Shown here: positions 60,782-64,000 of the stretch, piece by piece | How the letters are laid out: each line of letters opens with the position of its first letter | Numbering within the stretch: position 1 is the stretch's first letter | Source of the DNA: Streptomyces sp. XY006 | GTDB taxonomy: Bacteria; Actinomycetota; Actinomycetes; Streptomycetales; Streptomycetaceae | Assembly: GCF_002237655.1 (NCBI RefSeq) | Contig: NZ_NOKT01000017.1 | Span: 124,001 to 188,000, forward strand | Length of the DNA stretch: 64,000 nucleotides | Direction of reading: 5' to 3' | Program-made: the position numbers and the translations under genes | Notes under the pieces: model-generated | Databases searched by the model: none | Seen by the model: the letters and a program-made list of their open reading frames with translations, nothing else | Told to the model about the DNA's origin: nothing

Positions 60782-62592
60782 GCGGGTTCTCCTTCATCGT
60801 GTACGGCGGGTGCGCCACCCTGGTGGGCGGCGACCCAGAAGCGGATGCTCTCGACGAGCACCACCAGGGCCACGGCCACGGCGAGGACCGTGAGCGCGAC
60901 CGTGAACTGCGAGGCGGTGAGCAGCGCGGCGAGGACGGTGACGAGCAGCGTCCGTCCCTCGTGCCCCCCGATGGAACGCACCAGCCAGGCGGGGGGCGCT
61001 CCGGCGTTGCCGCGGATGCGGTACACCGTGTCGTAGTGATGGTAGGCGACCGCGGCCACCAGCCCGAAAGCCGCAGGAAGGGCTCCGTTCACGTCCGCTT
61101 TCGCCGCCAGGACGAGGACGGTGCCGTACTCGGCGGCGCGCAGGAAGGGCGGGACGAGCCAGTCGAGGGCGCCCTTGAGCGGGCGGGCGACGGCGAGGCC
61201 CGAGGTCAGGGCGTAGGCGAGCGCGGCGACGACCGGCCAGGGGCCGCCGAAGCCGGTCAGCGCGGACGTGAGGACGACGGCGAGACCGCCGAGGAGGGCG
61301 ACGGCGGGCGCCGTGAAGCCCGGCAGGCCGCGGGCGGGCTTCTTGAGCGCCTCGGCGCAGCCCTGGGCGAGCGGCCCGCTGTCCGCCAGGTCGGCCAGCG
61401 CGGTGGCCGCGCGGTCGGTTCGGCGGGCCTTGCGGGTCAGGGAGCGCAGCACGCGGCCCGCCGTGGTGTACGTCGCCGCGAAGGCGCAGCCGACGAGCAG
61501 CGCGTAGAAGGTGATGCGGGGCGTGGTGACGGCCGTGAGGACCGCGATCATCGCCCAGCGCTCGCCGATGGGCAGGACGATCATGCGGCGCACCCACACC
61601 GTCCAGCCGACGCTGTCGAGCTTGTCGGACAGGGCCGCGGTGGGGCTGGTGTTGGCGGTGGCGTCGTGGTTGGCCTCGTTGAAGGAGAAGTCCACGACGT
61701 GCCGGCAGGTCTGCAGGACCATCGCCCCGAGGGCGAGCGCCCAGACGTCGTCGCCGCCGCGGGCGGCGCCGAGGGCGAGCCCGGCGTAGTAGGCGTACTC
61801 CTTTGCCCGGTCGAAGGTGGCGTCGAGCCAGGCGCCGAGCGTGGAGTACTGCAGCGAGTAGCGGGCGAGCTGACCGTCGGTGCAGTCCAGCACGAAGGAC
61901 GCGATCAGCAGGACACCGGCCGCGACGAAACCGCCGCGGGTGCCCGTGGCCGCGCAGGCCGCCGCTATGAGGGCGGTGAGCAGCGAGGCGGTGGTGACCT
62001 GGTTCGGGGTGAGGCCCCGGCGGGCGCACCAGCGGGCGATGTACCGGGAGTACGGGCTGATGCAGTAGGTGGTGAAGAAGCCGTCGCGGGCCTTCACGGC
62101 CGACTTCAGGCGTACGGCCTCGTCGTCGACGTCCGCGACCGCCTGGCGTGCCTCGTTGCGGGCCTGCGGGTCGGTGGGGACGGCGGCGACCAGGGTGCCC
62201 AGCTCGGGGCGGTGCACGTCGGTGCCGTCGGCGTCCAGGGCGGTGAGGATGCGGTCGGCGAGGCTGTCGACCAGGGTGGTGCCGCCACCCGCGGAGTTCT
62301 CGCGGGCCATGGCCCGGGTGAGGGCCTGGCGGCCGGCCGGGCGGGCGGTGACCGCGCCGGGGATCGCGGCGAGCGGGAAGCGCGGGTCGGTGAGGCCGAG
62401 GCGCAGCGCGTGCACGTGCCCGACGAACCGGGCGTCGACCAGGGCGACGCGCTCGTCGCCCGGCACCTCGGCGAGGACGGTCTCGGCCTCGGCGGCGTCG
62501 GCCGCGACCCGGACGTCGAACCCGAGGGACCGCAGGTCGGTCTCGATCGACGATCCGGGGACCGGCTGACCGGTGAGGATGGCGGTCGGCAA
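60778..62592 (-). CDS. Large CDP-alcohol phosphatidyltransferase with extra N- and C-terminal domains (DUF5941-like)
   Basis: 604 residues. Residues 1-150 are a Rossmann-like domain that lacks nucleotidyltransferase motifs; residues 165-360 hold a complete CDP-AP signature (DCTDGQLAR-x8-GAWLDATFD, all four aspartates). Residues 400-604 form a second membrane domain with a HYDTVYRIRG stretch that I take to be DUF5941. The order (nucleotidyltransferase-like domain plus CDP-AP) recalls bifunctional IPCT-DIPPS proteins, with the true transferase now a separate gene. Start is TTG at 62592 behind AGGGAG. First gene of the operon. Confidence 0.85.
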   Translation of the reverse strand: MPTAILTGQPVPGSSIETDLRSLGFDVRVAADAAEAETVLAEVPGDERVALVDARFVGHVHALRLGLTDPRFPLAAIPGAVTARPAGRQALTRAMARENSAGGGTTLVDSLADRILTALDADGTDVHRPELGTLVAAVPTDPQARNEARQAVADVDDEAVRLKSAVKARDGFFTTYCISPYSRYIARWCARRGLTPNQVTTASLLTALIAAACAATGTRGGFVAAGVLLIASFVLDCTDGQLARYSLQYSTLGAWLDATFDRAKEYAYYAGLALGAARGGDDVWALALGAMVLQTCRHVVDFSFNEANHDATANTSPTAALSDKLDSVGWTVWVRRMIVLPIGERWAMIAVLTAVTTPRITFYALLVGCAFAATYTTAGRVLRSLTRKARRTDRAATALADLADSGPLAQGCAEALKKPARGLPGFTAPAVALLGGLAVVLTSALTGFGGPWPVVAALAYALTSGLAVARPLKGALDWLVPPFLRAAEYGTVLVLAAKADVNGALPAAFGLVAAVAYHHYDTVYRIRGNAGAPPAWLVRSIGGHEGRTLLVTVLAALLTASQFTVALTVLAVAVALVVLVESIRFWVAAHQGGAPAVHDEGEPA

Positions 62593-62868
62593 CCGAATTC
62601 ACTCCCTGGTACCGGCGCGTCCGCGCCGGTGATGTGCACGATGGGGGCGCCCGCGCCGGTGGCTCCCGGGCGGCTGTCGGCAGAGGCTATCGGATGCCGG
62701 GAAGGGCGTGTTCACCACCCGTTCGGCGGATGGATCGACGCAGTTCGCCCCAGCCCTTGCCGCGATCATCATTGTGGATCCGGGGGCCGCCCCACAAACC
62801 GGCCCTGCCGTACCGGACATCGGGGACATTGCGCAGCCCGCGCCGGGGGCGGCATAGGGTGGGCGACC
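62593..62868. other. Divergent promoter region between galE and the envelope operon
   Basis: A 276-base space between two divergently read genes. It contains AT-richer bits (ATCATCATTGTGGATC near 62764, ATTGCGC near 62828), but I see no clear promoter consensus, palindrome or RNA element. Confidence 0.35.
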
Positions 62869-63840
62869 ATGACTTGGCTGATCACCGGCGGGGCCGGCTA
62901 CATCGGGGCCCACGTGGCCAGGGCCATGACGGAGGCCGGGGAGCGCGTGGTGGCGCTGGACGACCTGTCGGCCGGGGTGCCCGCGCGACTGCCGTCCGGC
63001 GTGCCGCTCGTGCGGGGCTCCTCGCTGGACGGGGAGCTGCTGAAGCGGGTGTGCGCGGAGCACGGCGTGACGGGTGTGGTGCATCTCGCGGCGCGCAAGC
63101 AGGTCGCCGAGTCCGTCGCGCAGCCCACGCGGTACTACCGGGAGAACGTGGGCGGCCTGGCGACGCTGCTGGACGCGGTGGCCGAGGCGGGGATCGGACG
63201 GTTCGTCTTCTCGTCCTCGGCGGCGGTGTACGGCGACCCGGGTGTGGACCTCATCACGGAGGACACGCCCTGCGCGCCGGTGAACCCGTACGGCGAGACC
63301 AAGCTCGCCGGGGAGTGGCTGGTGCGGGCGGCGGGCCGCGCGCACGGCATCTCCACCGTGTGCCTGCGGTATTTCAACGTGGCGGGGGCGGCCGCGCCCG
63401 AGCTGGCGGACACGGGGGTGTTCAACATCGTCCCGATGGTCTTCGACCGGCTGACCCGCGACGAGGCGCCGCGGATCTTCGGCGACGACTACCCGACCCC
63501 GGACGGCACCTGTGTCCGTGACTACATCCATGTCGCCGACCTGGCCGAGGCGCACCTCGCCGCGGCGCGGCGGCTCGCTGGGGACGGGGTCGCGGGCGAT
63601 CTGACGGTCAACATCGGCCGCGGCGAGGGCGTCTCCGTGCGGGAGCTGATCACGGTCATCGGCGAGGTCACCGGCGACCGGCGGTCCCCGGTCGTGGAGC
63701 CCCGGCGGCCCGGGGACGCGCCGCGGGCGGTCGCGTCCGCCGCGCGGGCGGCCGCGGAGCTCGGCTGGACCGCCCGGCGCGGGGTGCGCGAGATGGCCGA
63801 GTCGGCCTGGCGCGGCTGGCTGCTGCACCACGGTTCCTGA
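62869..63840 (+). CDS. galE: UDP-glucose 4-epimerase
   Basis: Extended SDR that interconverts UDP-glucose and UDP-galactose, 323 residues. The NAD loop is ITGGAGYIGAHVARAM, SSSAAVYGDPG and NPYGETKLAGE (YxxxK) form the active site, and TPDGTCVRDYIHVADLAEAH and LRYFNVAG are typical GalE segments. ATG at 62869. Read away from the envelope operon, it may supply UDP-galactose to that polymer or to general metabolism. Confidence 0.93.
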   Translation: MTWLITGGAGYIGAHVARAMTEAGERVVALDDLSAGVPARLPSGVPLVRGSSLDGELLKRVCAEHGVTGVVHLAARKQVAESVAQPTRYYRENVGGLATLLDAVAEAGIGRFVFSSSAAVYGDPGVDLITEDTPCAPVNPYGETKLAGEWLVRAAGRAHGISTVCLRYFNVAGAAAPELADTGVFNIVPMVFDRLTRDEAPRIFGDDYPTPDGTCVRDYIHVADLAEAHLAAARRLAGDGVAGDLTVNIGRGEGVSVRELITVIGEVTGDRRSPVVEPRRPGDAPRAVASAARAAAELGWTARRGVREMAESAWRGWLLHHGS

Positions 63841-63854
63841 CGATCGGCGCCGCC

Positions 63855-63883
63855 CTGACCTGCGTGTCGTTTGCGCAGGTCAG
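63855..63883 (+). terminator. Terminator after galE
   Basis: CTGACCTGCG and CGCAGGTCAG form a 10-base perfect stem around a nine-base loop, 15 bases after the galE stop. Confidence 0.75.
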
Positions 63884-63986
63884 ATCACATGACAACGGTG
63901 TTCAGTGCCGCGTTGCACATACCCCCTCCCCGTAGTTCACTGGGGTGCCCGGGCAGGATGTGGCGGACGCGGGAGGGTGGCTTTTC

Positions 63987-64000
63987 ATGGGGGCTGGGCA
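63987..64000 (+). CDS. Possible gene start at the window edge
   Basis: ATGGGGGCTGGG at 63987 has GGGAGGGTGG eleven bases upstream and lies after the galE terminator. Only four codons are visible, so the product cannot be identified. Confidence 0.3.

Noticed and set aside
60799..62868. Plus-strand frame running into galE that would make a 1013-residue protein
   Set aside because: The part before 62869 is antisense to the large CDP-alcohol transferase; galE homology begins exactly at the ATG at 62869.

Overview
The window is a 64 kb piece of very GC-rich actinobacterial chromosome, almost certainly Streptomyces. The signs are strong third-position GC codon bias, frequent GTG and one TTG start, a WhiB-type regulator, a conservon (CvnABCD) operon, a DUF742/roadblock pair, an S-adenosyl methyltransferase of the DUF574 type and a complete Streptomyces-style hopanoid cluster. 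There is no phage, no intact IS element and no CRISPR. It reads as core-to-accessory chromosome with many small regulatory palindromes and an unusual number of in-frame tandem repeats.

Layout. Bases 1-8.1 kb: partial cobF and cobK (cobalamin) flanking a DHA2 exporter, a HAD phosphatase, a TSUP exporter, a thiolase with its own palindromic operator, and a translationally coupled WhiB-Dps pair. Bases 8.2-15.4 kb: a tight seven-gene minus-strand operon headed by an XRE-cupin regulator, followed by an M24 creatinase/aminopeptidase-fold protein with an altered metal ligand, the alpha and beta E1 subunits of a 2-oxoacid dehydrogenase, a deaminase-type amidohydrolase, a bicupin and an atypical SDR; I know of no described pathway with this set. 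Bases 15.5-25 kb: a putative lipoprotein, a DUF574 methyltransferase, a glutamine-synthetase-like enzyme next to a FluG-type amidohydrolase, a degenerate NUDIX protein, a GAF-SpoIIE phosphatase, a decayed MASE1 gene, tRNA-Pro(GGG), and a split transketolase under a SoxR-box-like palindrome. Bases 25-36 kb: small regulators, threonine catabolism (tdh, kbl), a conservon with a fifth GAF gene, and a metallo-beta-lactamase-fold hydrolase.

Bases 36-42.3 kb: an amino acid dehydrogenase, a TetR regulator, an SGNH hydrolase, a LysM-M23 cell-wall endopeptidase under a c-di-AMP (ydaO-type) riboswitch, a tyrosine phosphatase, and an XRE-cupin regulator with two tandem operators plus a 39-residue membrane peptide. 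Bases 42.4-55.2 kb: one ten-gene hopanoid operon, transcribed leftward: hpnC, hpnD, hpnE, a prenyl diphosphate synthase, shc, hpnG, hpnH, ispG, dxs and an aminotransferase. It thus supplies its own MEP-pathway flux control (dxs, ispG), makes squalene, cyclises it and extends and aminates the side chain.

Bases 55.5-62.6 kb: a second leftward operon for an envelope polymer or lipid: two CDP-alcohol phosphotransferases, a nucleotidyltransferase, a glycerol-1-phosphate-dehydrogenase-like enzyme, a GT2 glycosyltransferase and a TagGH-like ABC exporter, with a divergent galE. Together with the hopanoid operon and the c-di-AMP-controlled peptidase, the right half of the window is devoted to the cell envelope. 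The best candidates for undescribed systems are this polyol-phosphate/export operon and the catabolic operon at 8.2-15.4 kb.
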